Positions 1-7,676 of a stretch of 12,825 nucleotides of DNA are shown one piece after another. Every line of letters begins with the position of its first letter. The first letter of the stretch is position 1. This DNA is from Chlorobiota bacterium (GTDB taxonomy: Bacteria; Bacteroidota; Ignavibacteria; Kapaibacteriales; NICIL-2). The notes below the pieces were generated by a model. That model saw only the letters and a list, made by a program, of their open reading frames with translations, was not told the origin of the DNA and searched no databases. Location: assembly GCA_003695605.1 (NCBI GenBank), contig RFIK01000223.1:1-12825 (forward strand), in the 5' to 3' direction. Both the position numbers and the translations under genes were made by a program.

Positions 1-761
1 ACGTTCTGCTGCTCGATGTAACGCCGCTGACGCTCGGCATCGAAACGCTCGGTGGAGTGATGACACCGATGATTCCAGCAAACACGACGATCCCAACGCG
101 CAAGACGGAAATTTTCTCGACTGCGACCGATAACCAAACATCGGTGGAAATCCACATCCTCCAAGGCGAGCGTCCGATGGCGCGCGATAACCGTTCGCTG
201 GGGCGATTCCACCTCGACGGGATTCCGCCAGCGCCGCGCGGTGTGCCGCAAATTGAGGTAACCTTCGACATTGACGCTAACGGCATCCTGACTGTTACCG
301 CGCGGGACAAAGCAACAGGCAAACAGCAGGACATCCGCATCACGGCATCCTCTGGCTTGAGCAAGGAGGAAATCGAACGCATGAAGCGCGAAGCGCAAGA
401 ACATGCTGCCGAAGACAAGAAACGGCGCGAAGAGATCGAACTTCGCAACCAAGCCGATCAGCTCGTCTACCAGACGGATAAGCAACTCCAAGAACTCGGC
501 GAGAAAATGCCCGCTGAACACCGCACGCGCATCGAGCAAGCAAAAGAGCGTCTCCAGGACGCGATCAAAAACAACCCGAACGACATTCGTCCAGCGATGG
601 ACGCGCTGACAAAAGCGTGGAACGATGCCAGCGCCGCGCTCTACCAAACGGCAGGTGCATCTGCAGCAACCGGTGGTAATGCTGCAGGGAGCGCATCAGG
701 CGGCTCGTCGAGTACACCGGGCGTCGAGGATGCTGAGTTCACCGTCGTGGACGACAAGTAA
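1..761 (+). CDS. dnaK: Molecular chaperone DnaK (Hsp70), C-terminal part, 5' truncated
   Basis: Hsp70 chaperone that binds and releases unfolded polypeptides in an ATP-driven cycle with DnaJ and GrpE in the cytoplasm. The reading frame is already open at the left edge (codons from base 3) and begins in the conserved linker/substrate-binding start, LLLDVTPLTLGIETLGGVMT. The beta-sandwich substrate-binding domain follows with the recognisable VEIHILQGERPMA, LGRFHLDGIPPAPRG and VTFDIDANGILTVTA segments. A charged helical lid follows (from about SGLSKEEIERMKREAQEH), then a Gly/Ser/Ala-rich tail and the typical acidic end VEDAEFTVVDDK before TAA. The ATPase domain lies outside the window, so grpE or dnaJ linkage cannot be judged. 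The gene converges on icd, with a strong hairpin 50 bases after the stop. Identification is secure; only the N-terminal portion is missing. Confidence 0.97.
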   Translation, partial: VLLLDVTPLTLGIETLGGVMTPMIPANTTIPTRKTEIFSTATDNQTSVEIHILQGERPMARDNRSLGRFHLDGIPPAPRGVPQIEVTFDIDANGILTVTARDKATGKQQDIRITASSGLSKEEIERMKREAQEHAAEDKKRREEIELRNQADQLVYQTDKQLQELGEKMPAEHRTRIEQAKERLQDAIKNNPNDIRPAMDALTKAWNDASAALYQTAGASAATGGNAAGSASGGSSSTPGVEDAEFTVVDDK

Positions 762-810
762 GCACTGTTTTTCCGGCCGGCTACCACCAGTGGCTACCGT
801 TACACGTCAA

Positions 811-840
811 GAACGCACCCACGGCATCGTGGGTGCGTTC
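811..840 (+). terminator. Hairpin downstream of dnaK, probable intrinsic terminator
   Basis: A perfect 13-bp inverted repeat (GAACGCACCCACG, loop GCAT, CGTGGGTGCGTTC) starts 50 bases after the dnaK stop and lies between two convergent genes. The trailing sequence is GCTTTCTC, which is only moderately T-rich, so the U-tract is weak. On the other strand the hairpin is followed by TTGACG, so a bidirectional role for icd is possible but even less supported. Position and stem strength make termination the likeliest role; an mRNA-stabilising 3' hairpin is the alternative. Confidence 0.7.
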
Positions 841-891
841 GCTTTCTCAGGTTGCGTGTTGTGGACTGTTGCGACGTGAAGCTACTCGGCA

Positions 892-907
892 CGGGGTATG
901 TACCCCG
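892..907 (-). terminator. Small hairpin just after icd stop, possible terminator or 3' stem
   Basis: CGGGGTA-TG-TACCCCG is a self-complementary stretch beginning 11 bases beyond the icd stop codon on the minus strand. It can form a six- to seven-pair GC-rich stem, although the two-base loop means the innermost pair probably opens. No T-run follows on the minus strand (TGCCGAGTAGC), so it is a weak candidate for intrinsic termination. Its placement at the 3' end of icd is the main argument for a role. Confidence 0.35.
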
Positions 908-918
908 AGCACGTGGGA

Positions 919-2379
919 TTAGTCCTCGCCTTGCGCTTTGGTATAGCCGGGCTGGCCGTCGAACTCCGGAAGCTTTTCGATGTGCATCCACCGGTGCGCG
1001 GCGCCGACCTTCTGCAAGAGGGTGTAGATGTCTTCATCGGTCAAGTCTGCATCAGGATCGCGAGCGATGAAGCGGCAGCGGTAGTGGTCCACGCAGTCGG
1101 TCAGTGTGCCTTTGTCGGGATAGACTTGCGTACCACGGTTGGAGATCATCTTGAGCTTGAGTGCGGTCCCTTCGGCGAGCGCTTCGAGCGATTGCCCAAG
1201 CGGTACTGGCAGCAGCTCGCTTTCGATGAAAATGTCTGCCCCGACGACGCGCCGCTTCGATGGATGGATCGTTGCCAATGCCGATGACGGGCGTGGAATC
1301 ACCAGCGGTTTGTACTCGCGGACAGGAGCTGTGCGTGGCGTTTTTCCAAAATTCGCGATGATCGCTTCGGTGTACTCAGTGGTCGTGCATGCAAGGCCGC
1401 TGTCGTAGCCCACGACATCGCCTGTGCGGTATTTGCCTTCCTCGAGCGTGACGAGCAACGCATTCTCAATTGTCGCAGCGGCATCGAACTTACCCAGGTA
1501 GCGAAGCATCATCACACCGCTCAAGATGACGGCAGTTGGGTTGATGATGTTCTTGCCGGCGTACTTCGGCGCTGTCCCGTGGACTGCTTCGAAGATGGCA
1601 ACCTCGCTTCCGAGATTGGCGCTGGGTGCAAACCCTAAGCCGCCGATGAGTGCGCTGGTAAGATCGGAGAGAATGTCCCCATTCATGTTTGTCGTCACGA
1701 TGATGTCGAACTGCTCCGGCTTCTTGACGAGTTGGTGGGCGCAGTTATCCACGATGACATGCCAGGCTTGAATGTCCGGATACTCCTTCGCAACAGCTTC
1801 GAACGTGCGCTTGAACATCCCCTCGGTGAGCTTCATGATGTTCGACTTGGTCGCGCACGCAACGCTTTTCCGTCCTTCGCTGCGGGCAAGCTCAAAGGCC
1901 AGCCGAGTGACTTTCTCGCTCCCTTTGTGGCTGATGAGCTTGAGGCACTGGGCGACGCTCGGCGTTTGCATGTGCTCGATGCCTGCGTAGAGGTCCTCGA
2001 CGTTTTCGCGGACGACGACCAAGTCAATCCCGCGTCCGCTGTACGGCGTCGGTACACCTGGCATCTCACGGACAGGGCGGACGTTGGCGAACGTTTCGAA
2101 GAGTTTCCGCAGCGTAACGTTCGCAGATTTTTCGCCGTAGCCGACCGGTGTCCCGAGTGGTCCTTTGAGGACGCAACGGGTCCGCCGAATCGAATCAATC
2201 GTCTCGCGAGGAACGCCTGAGGGAATCCCGCGCTTGAAGACGCTTTCGCCAGCGTCGCAGACTTCCCATTCGATTCCTGCTCCGACTGCGTCAATGATCC
2301 GGCGCGCGCTCTCGATGCACTCCGGGCCAATTCCATCGCCGGGGATCAACGTCACGGGGATCTTCGTTTGCTCAGCCAT
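919..2379 (-). CDS. icd: Isocitrate dehydrogenase, NADP-dependent, long Thermus-like form
   Basis: Oxidative decarboxylation of isocitrate to 2-oxoglutarate in the TCA cycle. From the ATG at 2379 it is 486 aa. LIPGDGIGPE opens the dehydrogenase fold at about residue 11. Isocitrate ligands are visible as S85, N87, R91, R101 and R124, with catalytic Y131 and K178 and metal-binding D211, D235 and D239. In HGTAPKYAGK, K272 and Y273 correspond to the E. coli Lys344/Tyr345 pair that selects NADP over NAD. About 115-120 residues follow the core, as in the roughly 495-residue Thermus-type enzymes and unlike the roughly 416-residue E. coli form. An in-frame TTG at 2406 would add nine residues. Neither start has a clear Shine-Dalgarno; ATG was preferred by codon. 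An AT-richer patch at about 2447-2468 may hold the promoter. The gene lies 226 bases after gmd, so it is probably transcribed on its own. Confidence 0.94.
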   Translation of the reverse strand: MAEQTKIPVTLIPGDGIGPECIESARRIIDAVGAGIEWEVCDAGESVFKRGIPSGVPRETIDSIRRTRCVLKGPLGTPVGYGEKSANVTLRKLFETFANVRPVREMPGVPTPYSGRGIDLVVVRENVEDLYAGIEHMQTPSVAQCLKLISHKGSEKVTRLAFELARSEGRKSVACATKSNIMKLTEGMFKRTFEAVAKEYPDIQAWHVIVDNCAHQLVKKPEQFDIIVTTNMNGDILSDLTSALIGGLGFAPSANLGSEVAIFEAVHGTAPKYAGKNIINPTAVILSGVMMLRYLGKFDAAATIENALLVTLEEGKYRTGDVVGYDSGLACTTTEYTEAIIANFGKTPRTAPVREYKPLVIPRPSSALATIHPSKRRVVGADIFIESELLPVPLGQSLEALAEGTALKLKMISNRGTQVYPDKGTLTDCVDHYRCRFIARDPDADLTDEDIYTLLQKVGAAHRWMHIEKLPEFDGQPGYTKAQGED

Positions 2380-2605
2380 AGAACGTTGCTCATCGGTTGT
2401 GGACAATCGAACGCATCAACGCACCGCGATGCGCGGATGCTCGGCAAACAAATGGCGAAAATACAATGCACCTGCGACGAATGCCGGCCGCTGGTGCGGA
2501 GAGGAAAGGAAGAGCGGTAGCGCAGTGCGTGCGCAGAACAAGCGTTGCACGTGCTGCCGGACGATGCGCAGTCTGTGAGGGCAAGCCTGCACTCGAGCGA
2601 TACGA

Positions 2606-3853
2606 TTATTCCACGAGGTCATCGGACTCGACCTGAGCGAGCAGTTCAGCGACAGTGCTGGCCAGCCGCCGTTCTGCTTTGATTGGCATGCGCTGGTAGC
2701 TATCGAGCCCACCCGTGACATTGTAAGGTGGCTGCTGAATCCACGTGTAGCCGAGCGTTTGTTCGACAGCAATACCTTCGCCGGGTGGCTCGAGTCCCTC
2801 GAAGAGCAGGTCGTAGTCCACCATGATCCGCACCAAATCGTGGTAGAGCACGCGTGGTTCCCAGTGGAGGCGCTGACGCACTTTGGTGATGTCGGCCTGG
2901 AGGACATCCACTTCGGTGGGGCGGAAGTACTTCGGTAGAACCTGGACAACAACGTCGCCGGGACGAAGTACATGATCCCATCGAGAAGCGACACTGCGGA
3001 CGATTCCCTGCTCGTGCTCCCGGGCGCCGCGCCATTCGAGCTCGATCCCAACGTATGCGAACGCATCTTCGACGAACTCCCGGACACTATGCGTCTGGCC
3101 AGTGCCGACGACGTAGTCATCCGGTTGGTCCTGCTGCAACATCAGCCACATCATCTGCACGTATTCTGGTGCATAACCCCAATCGCGACGAGCATCGAGA
3201 TTGCCCAAGTACACAGTGCGTTGTTTGCCGCTCAGCATGAATGCCAGTGCGCGGGTGACTTTCCGCGTCAGGAAGGTCTCGCCCCGTCGCGGCGATTCAT
3301 GGTTGAACAAGATTCCGTTGCATGCAAACAGTCCGTAAGCGTCGCGGTAGTTGCACGCCATCCAGTAGGCATAGAGCTTGGCCACGGCATAGGGGCTTTG
3401 AGGTGCAAACGGCGTTCGCTCATTCTGTGGTGGTGGGGCAGCACCGAACATTTCGCTTGACGAAGCTTGGTAGAACCGTGGGCGCACGCCGCTGCGGCGG
3501 ATTGCCTCCAGCAGACGCGTGGTCCCCATCGCTGTGATGTTGCCGGTGTACTCCGGCATATCGAAGGACACCCGCACGTGGCTTTGTGCGCCGAGGTGAT
3601 AGACTTCGTCGGGACGAATGTTGTAGATGAGTTCAGTGAGAAGCCCAGGATCGCTCAAATCACCGTAGTGGAGAAAGAGCTGCGCGTGGCCATTGACTGC
3701 GTTGGGGTCTTTGTAAACGTGGTCAATGCGATTAGTGTTGAACACACTCGAACGACGAATGATGCCGTGGACGGTGTAGCCCTGCGCGAGCAGGAACTCG
3801 GTCAGGTACGAGCCATCCTGGCCTGTGATACCGGTGATGAGCGCGGTCTTCAT
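2606..3853 (-). CDS. gmd: GDP-mannose 4,6-dehydratase
   Basis: Converts GDP-D-mannose to GDP-4-keto-6-deoxy-D-mannose, the branch point to GDP-fucose, GDP-rhamnose and related surface sugars. It is an extended short-chain dehydrogenase/reductase with bound NADP. The 415-aa product starts MKTALITGITGQDGSY, a Rossmann glycine motif at residues 8-14. The family signatures RRSSVFNTNRIDH, LHYGDLSD, GAQSHVRVSF and NHESPRRGETF are all present. Catalytic residues appear at S132 (Thr in E. coli), E134, Y155 and K159. The core ends near residue 358; about 55 more residues follow than in the usual 370-residue enzymes, with no motif I recognise. The ATG at 3853 has GGAGG eight bases upstream, so it is preferred to a TTG 15 bases earlier. 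No GDP-fucose synthase or other partner gene is adjacent, so the final sugar cannot be inferred. Confidence 0.95.
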   Translation of the reverse strand: MKTALITGITGQDGSYLTEFLLAQGYTVHGIIRRSSVFNTNRIDHVYKDPNAVNGHAQLFLHYGDLSDPGLLTELIYNIRPDEVYHLGAQSHVRVSFDMPEYTGNITAMGTTRLLEAIRRSGVRPRFYQASSSEMFGAAPPPQNERTPFAPQSPYAVAKLYAYWMACNYRDAYGLFACNGILFNHESPRRGETFLTRKVTRALAFMLSGKQRTVYLGNLDARRDWGYAPEYVQMMWLMLQQDQPDDYVVGTGQTHSVREFVEDAFAYVGIELEWRGAREHEQGIVRSVASRWDHVLRPGDVVVQVLPKYFRPTEVDVLQADITKVRQRLHWEPRVLYHDLVRIMVDYDLLFEGLEPPGEGIAVEQTLGYTWIQQPPYNVTGGLDSYQRMPIKAERRLASTVAELLAQVESDDLVE

Positions 3854-3861
3854 GGCGGGTG

Positions 3862-3866
3862 CCTCC
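3862..3866 (-). promoter_or_regulatory. Shine-Dalgarno GGAGG of gmd
   Basis: On the minus strand GGAGG is followed by eight bases (CACCCGCC) and then ATG. It fixes the gmd start at 3853 rather than the upstream in-frame TTG at 3868. It is the clearest ribosome binding site in the window; most other genes here show none. Confidence 0.75.
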
Positions 3867-4012
3867 AAGCAGTTGTTGATTGTTATGTCGGTCTGTGCGA
3901 GCGATCTGTTGCTCTACAGCCGACATGAGCCTACGCGTGCTGCCGCAGGTTCGCTCGGCAAAGCGGCGGTGGCTGACGTGCGCACGCAGAAAGAGCAGCC
4001 AGCCAACTGTTC

Positions 4013-4822
4013 TCACGCGGTGCTGGGCGGCTCTGGACACTGGACGCAGAAGGTTTCGATGCGTATCGCTCGCCCGCTCGATGCATCAGCGGTGACGACC
4101 GCGCCACTGATGCGCCAGTCGCCCTCAGCAAGCTCGTACTTATGCGCCGTCTGGTAGAGAAACCGTCGGAGCGCTACCTCAGTTGCCATACCGATGACCG
4201 AGTTGAACGCACCGCTCATGCCGACATCCGTCACAAACGCTGTGCCATTGGGAAGAATCTGCGCATCGTTGGTTTGGACGTGGGTATGAGTCCCGAGCAC
4301 AGCAGTGACGTTTCCGTCCAGGTATCGAGCCAGTGCGATTTTTTCTGCTGTTGCTTCGGCGTGCATATCCACGATGATGAGAGGAGCCTGCTGGCGGAGC
4401 TGCTCCACAGCGCGCAAGCCAATGCGGAACGGGCAATCAATCGGGGGCATAAACACGCGACCTTGGAGCTGCATCACTGCTGCCACACCGCGTGGTGTCT
4501 CAACGACGACCGTCCCGTTGCCGGGATTCCCTGGCGGATAGTTCAGCGGGCGGAGTACACGCGGATTGCTGCTCAGCAGCGGGCGCGCCTTCCAATTTTC
4601 CCACACATGGTTGCCAGTAGTGATGACATCGGCGCCCGCTGCGAAGAGCTGATCAGCTTCGCGCTTGCTGGGACCTTTACCCTCCCATGCATTTTCTGCG
4701 TTGACGATGACCAAATCCGCTCCATAGCGCACGCGAAGCTCGCCGAGCATCGCAACCACGCATGTGACAGCCCGGCCACCGACGACATCGCCGATGAAGA
4801 GTGTCGTGAAGGACGTATCCAT
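4013..4822 (-). CDS. YmdB/TIGR00282-family metallophosphoesterase
   Basis: A 269-aa calcineurin-like phosphoesterase of the YmdB family; characterised members hydrolyse 2',3'-cyclic nucleotides with a two-metal centre. Expected metal ligands are visible in order: D12 in FIGDVVGG, E43-N44 in NAEN, N71-H72 in TTGNHVW, H154 in DMHAEATAEK, and H179 and H181 in GTHTHVQTND. The length matches the family (about 260-270 aa) and no signal peptide is seen, so it should be cytoplasmic. ATG at 4822 is the natural start, four residues before the first strand. It has no Shine-Dalgarno; instead an inverted repeat ends four bases upstream of the start codon. In many bacteria this gene sits near rny (RNase Y), but here it is flanked by an acyltransferase and gmd. 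The family call is firm; the substrate in this organism is not known. Confidence 0.93.
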   Translation of the reverse strand: MDTSFTTLFIGDVVGGRAVTCVVAMLGELRVRYGADLVIVNAENAWEGKGPSKREADQLFAAGADVITTGNHVWENWKARPLLSSNPRVLRPLNYPPGNPGNGTVVVETPRGVAAVMQLQGRVFMPPIDCPFRIGLRAVEQLRQQAPLIIVDMHAEATAEKIALARYLDGNVTAVLGTHTHVQTNDAQILPNGTAFVTDVGMSGAFNSVIGMATEVALRRFLYQTAHKYELAEGDWRISGAVVTADASSGRAIRIETFCVQCPEPPSTA

Positions 4823-4825
4823 CAG

Positions 4826-4853
4826 AGCAATCGGAGGAGGTGGTTGGATTGCT
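4826..4853. repeat. 7-bp inverted repeat immediately upstream of the YmdB-family gene
   Basis: AGCAATC at 4826-4832 and GATTGCT at 4847-4853 are exact inverted copies separated by 14 bases. In the minus-strand transcript the resulting stem would end three bases before the ATG at 4822, overlapping the ribosome-binding region, with a C-rich loop containing CCACCTCCTCC. It could be an operator half-site pair, a translational hairpin, or chance; a 7-bp repeat is not rare in a window of this size. Confidence 0.35.
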
Positions 4854-4900
4854 GCGCTACGAAGATAGCCTTGTGGCTCTATCTCCTTCGAGCGGCAGGT

Positions 4901-6034
4901 TTACGCAAGCAGCAGGTAGGCAAGCGCAACAGCCATTCCAACGCGGAGCAGTCGCAGTACGCTCGGTTGCGTTACAACACTTCGCACGCGCTGCCACGCC
5001 AGGATGCTCCCAAGAGTGGCAACAACGATTGCGGCTGTAGCCAGTATTCCTTCGCCGAGCGAAAGCATCTTGAAATGCGTCCGACCGATGCTATCGAACC
5101 ACGGTGTGCCAAACAGCAGCAAAAGGTGGAGGACGTACACTGCAAGTGCCTGCTTGCCAAAAAGGACCAGGAGCGATTCACAGGAGCGAAGGAGCGGCAA
5201 CGCAAGCGAGACTGTTGCGATGAACAGGAGCGCCACTCCCTGACGAATACCAACACCGATAGGGGTATAGCGGTAAAGATCGACCTCACCGATCGGCAAC
5301 CACATCCCTACCACTGCACCGACAAGCACTAGTGCGCCACCGCTGAAGAAGCACACCTGACGAAGCCATCGGATGCGATCGCTGCTCCGCAGCGTCAGAT
5401 TGCACCCAAGCCACGCGCCGAGCAGCATGTAGGCACTGAACGGGAAAATCGGAAAGAGCGATCCACCCTCATAGCTGACGTACGCCGCCAGCAGCGATGG
5501 CAAATGCTCGTACCACGTGATGCGATGTACTAGAGGCGTTGCTACCGCGATGGCAATCCCGCCAACAAGAACAGCTCGACGGAAGCCATCTCGACGGGGG
5601 AACAACACTGCAAGAATAACGAGCAGGAGTAAGCTCGCTGCGACCAATTGCAGAATGTTCACCTGCACGGATGCACGCCAGGTTGCCTCATCAACAAACG
5701 GCAAGTCGAAGATATGCCGTGCAGGGAACACGAGCGCGTACCCAATCGCTGCAAGCTGGAGCGCTCGGATCATTCGTCGCCGGAGCACGGTGCGGTCAAC
5801 GTTACCACAATCATTTCGGCGAAGCGTCAGCGCAAAGAGCATTCCTGAGATGGTCAAAAACACAGGAGCTGTAATGCCACGCCACCAGTGCCATGCAGAC
5901 CAGGGGAGGTGGGCGATGTCGAGCTCCGATGGCCGCACGAGTGCATCGAGCACATGCCCGACCATCATCAGCAGCATGGCGATGAACTTGGCGGCGTCGA
6001 GTTCGTAAAGTCGGTTGGTCTGTGCGTGCTGCAT
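4901..6034 (-). CDS. Multi-pass membrane protein, DUF1624/HGSNAT-like acyltransferase
   Basis: A 377-aa integral membrane protein with about ten or eleven hydrophobic helices filling nearly its whole length, the last one ending at the stop codon. The N-terminus carries the pattern of the heparan-alpha-glucosaminide N-acetyltransferase-like (DUF1624) family: YELDAAKFIAMLLMMVGHVL, then a second helix with ITAPVFLTISGMLFAL. FPIFPFSAYMLLGAWLG midway and LAVYVLHLLLLFG near the end also fit that family and the wider acyltransferase-3 group. Members transfer acyl groups to sugars across the membrane, but the substrate here cannot be read from sequence. ATG at 6034 is preferred; an in-frame TTG at 6076 would add 14 polar residues before the first helix. 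It is divergent from scpA and 78 bases upstream of the YmdB-family gene. A link to gmd-derived glycans is conceivable but unproven. Confidence 0.8.
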   Translation of the reverse strand: MQHAQTNRLYELDAAKFIAMLLMMVGHVLDALVRPSELDIAHLPWSAWHWWRGITAPVFLTISGMLFALTLRRNDCGNVDRTVLRRRMIRALQLAAIGYALVFPARHIFDLPFVDEATWRASVQVNILQLVAASLLLLVILAVLFPRRDGFRRAVLVGGIAIAVATPLVHRITWYEHLPSLLAAYVSYEGGSLFPIFPFSAYMLLGAWLGCNLTLRSSDRIRWLRQVCFFSGGALVLVGAVVGMWLPIGEVDLYRYTPIGVGIRQGVALLFIATVSLALPLLRSCESLLVLFGKQALAVYVLHLLLLFGTPWFDSIGRTHFKMLSLGEGILATAAIVVATLGSILAWQRVRSVVTQPSVLRLLRVGMAVALAYLLLA

Positions 6035-6126
6035 CGGGCGTTCCACAGCGGAATGCACTCTGGAGAGAACGTGCAAAATTGCGCGAGATTTTCTGAATAG
6101 GTGATGAATCGCCGCCCAGCAGCAAG

Positions 6127-6134
6127 TATTTTTG
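6127..6134 (+). promoter_or_regulatory. Candidate -7 promoter element upstream of scpA
   Basis: TATTTTTG matches the Bacteroidota housekeeping -7 consensus TAnnTTTG exactly and lies 52 bases before the scpA start, within the 152-bp divergent gap. No TTG is present at the expected -33 position, which weakens the case. If the organism is not of that lineage, the match loses meaning. The gap must hold promoters for both scpA and the divergent acyltransferase, and I could not place the latter. Confidence 0.3.
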
Positions 6135-6186
6135 TTGAATAGACACCCATATGCTCATGACGTAGCCAAGCCCGCGTACACCCTGG

Positions 6187-6957
6187 ATGTACACTGTTCG
6201 ACTGCCAAACTTCGAAGGTCCGCTCGAACTGCTGCTCTACTTTGTCAAGCGGGACGAGCTGGACATCTACGACATTCCGATTGCCCGTATTACGGAGGAG
6301 TTCTTGGCGTACGTCCGCCTTATGCAGCTTCTTGACTTGGAGTTGGCAGGCGAATTCTTGGTGATGGCTGCAACGCTCATGCAAATCAAAGCTCGGATGC
6401 TCCTGCCCCGTCCAGAGCAAGCCAATGGCACGGAGGCAGCTGAAGATCCCCGCACCGAACTTGTCCAACAGCTCATCGAGTACTCGCGCTACCGCGATGT
6501 TGCCGAGGAACTCGGGGAGCGCTACGAGCAGCAACGCTACGTCTACTACCGCCGCATGCTTGCAGCACAACCACTGCCGGCAGAGGTGACCTATCGCAAT
6601 GCGACGCTCTTCGATCTTCTCGAGGCGCTTTACGGGGTACTCAGTCGGCATGTCGGGCAAAGCCAGGCAACGTTCGTTCAGCTTGAACGCGAGCAGTACG
6701 ACGTCGGCGAACAAATGACGCTCGTGCTCGCCACACTGGCTGAGCAGCCGCGATGCAGCTTCCGCGAATTGGTGAGCGGCCGCTCCCGTCCGTACATCGT
6801 CGCGACGTTTCTGGCGGTGCTTGAACTTTGTAAGAACGGCTCGATCTCGCTTCGGCAGCTCGGTGGCGACAGCGACATCATCATCGAAGCTCCAAGTGCG
6901 GATCAACCCGCCGATGAGCGAGCCGAGTATGTACCACTCCCTGCTGAGAACACATGA
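6187..6957 (+). CDS. scpA: Segregation and condensation protein A (kleisin)
   Basis: Kleisin subunit that bridges the two heads of SMC and, with ScpB, forms the bacterial condensin that compacts and segregates the chromosome. The 256-aa product has the diagnostic N-terminal block FEGPLELLLYFVKRDELDIY with IPIARITEEFLAYV (residues 9-43). The helix LAGEFLVMAATLMQIKARML (53-72) follows, the usual SMC-neck-binding region. A C-terminal winged helix lies at about 180-235 (SFRELVSGRSRPYIVATFLAVLEL). Length is normal for the family. A TAG at 6163 in frame leaves ATG 6187 as the only standard start; no Shine-Dalgarno precedes it. The stop overlaps the scpB start in ATGA, indicating translational coupling. 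It opens the plus-strand run of genes. Confidence 0.96.
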   Translation: MYTVRLPNFEGPLELLLYFVKRDELDIYDIPIARITEEFLAYVRLMQLLDLELAGEFLVMAATLMQIKARMLLPRPEQANGTEAAEDPRTELVQQLIEYSRYRDVAEELGERYEQQRYVYYRRMLAAQPLPAEVTYRNATLFDLLEALYGVLSRHVGQSQATFVQLEREQYDVGEQMTLVLATLAEQPRCSFRELVSGRSRPYIVATFLAVLELCKNGSISLRQLGGDSDIIIEAPSADQPADERAEYVPLPAENT

Positions 6958-7676
6958 GGCTTGCGTTCGACTTGCCGTTTGCAGAACTTTCACGTCAGCG
7001 TCAATGCCGTATCCTCGAAGCGATCATCTTCGCAAGCGATGAGCCCGTGACGGTGGAACAGCTTTGTACAGCATTTTGCATTGCTCCGACCGACGAAAGT
7101 TTCCCCCAGCTCATTCGTGAGCGTGTTGCGGACATCAATCTTGAACTAGAGGCAACCGACCGGCCATACCGCATCGTGCCGATTGCCGGTGGCTGGCAAT
7201 TTGCAACGCTACCGGAGGAGGGGGCGCTCCTTGCGGAGTTTTTCCAGCGGCGGGAGCAGCGGCGCTTTTCTCGTGCTGCGCTCGAGGTGCTCGCAATCGT
7301 CGCCTACAAACAACCGGTCACCAAAAGCGAAGTAGATGCCATCCGCGGAGTCAATTCCAACGAGGTCATCGCAAACCTCCTCGAGCGCGGGCTTCTCCGC
7401 ATCGCCGGCCGTTCCAACGGCATCGGGAAGCCGCTCCTGTATGGAACGACGGAAGAATTCCTGCGGACCTTCGGCCTTGCCTCGCTCGATGATCTTCCCA
7501 AGCCGCGCGAGATTGATGAACTCTTCCGACGTAAAGCCGAGGAGTTTGCTCTCGAGCTGGAGCAGCTTCCTGCAGGCGGCTCGCGGCGGCTTGTGGAACT
7601 TATCGAGCAACTGCTCATGCGGTCGGAGGATAGCACCGGCTCGCTGGATGCCACAAGCAATGAGGCTACACCGTGA
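6954..7676 (+). CDS. scpB: Segregation and condensation protein B
   Basis: Dimeric winged-helix partner that binds the middle of ScpA and stabilises the SMC-ScpAB complex. The 240-aa protein starts with a first winged-helix domain (RILEAIIFASDEPVTVEQL, about residues 19-37). The second domain carries the family hallmark FSRAALEVLAIVAYKQPVTK (105-124), followed by EVDAIRGVNSNEV, GRSNGIGKPLLYGTTEEFL and FGLASLDDLP, all typical. A variable tail follows residue 185. The start codon shares ATGA with the scpA stop, and the scpB stop shares an A with the next ATG (TGATG), so scpA, scpB and the channel gene are very probably read from one message. The scpA-scpB pairing is standard; the channel partner is not. 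Confidence 0.96.
   Translation: MRLAFDLPFAELSRQRQCRILEAIIFASDEPVTVEQLCTAFCIAPTDESFPQLIRERVADINLELEATDRPYRIVPIAGGWQFATLPEEGALLAEFFQRREQRRFSRAALEVLAIVAYKQPVTKSEVDAIRGVNSNEVIANLLERGLLRIAGRSNGIGKPLLYGTTEEFLRTFGLASLDDLPKPREIDELFRRKAEEFALELEQLPAGGSRRLVELIEQLLMRSEDSTGSLDATSNEATP

Noticed and set aside
2421..2440. Short imperfect hairpin (GCA-CCGCG-ATG-CGCGG-A-TGC) in the icd leader
   Set aside because: Eight pairs with a bulge and a three-base loop is weak. No T-run or known riboswitch pattern accompanies it.
2390..2584. Small open frames on both strands in the 226-bp gap between gmd and icd
   Set aside because: They have no ribosome binding site, are low in aliphatic and high in Arg/Ala/Cys content, and conflict with one another. 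The gap is better read as a regulatory leader of icd.
4833..4843. GGAGGAGGTGG on the plus strand, resembling a strong Shine-Dalgarno
   Set aside because: No plausible plus-strand coding start lies 5-12 bases downstream, and the plus strand here is antisense to a minus-strand leader.
4142..5332. A 396-codon open frame on the plus strand, antisense to the YmdB-family gene and the acyltransferase
   Set aside because: It crosses two well-supported minus-strand genes. Its translation is rich in Cys, His, Arg and Gln with no domain pattern, as expected of an antisense shadow in a GC-rich genome.
5968..6993. A 341-codon minus-strand open frame opposite scpA
   Set aside because: It overlaps all of scpA, whose family identity is certain, and its translation has no recognisable motif.
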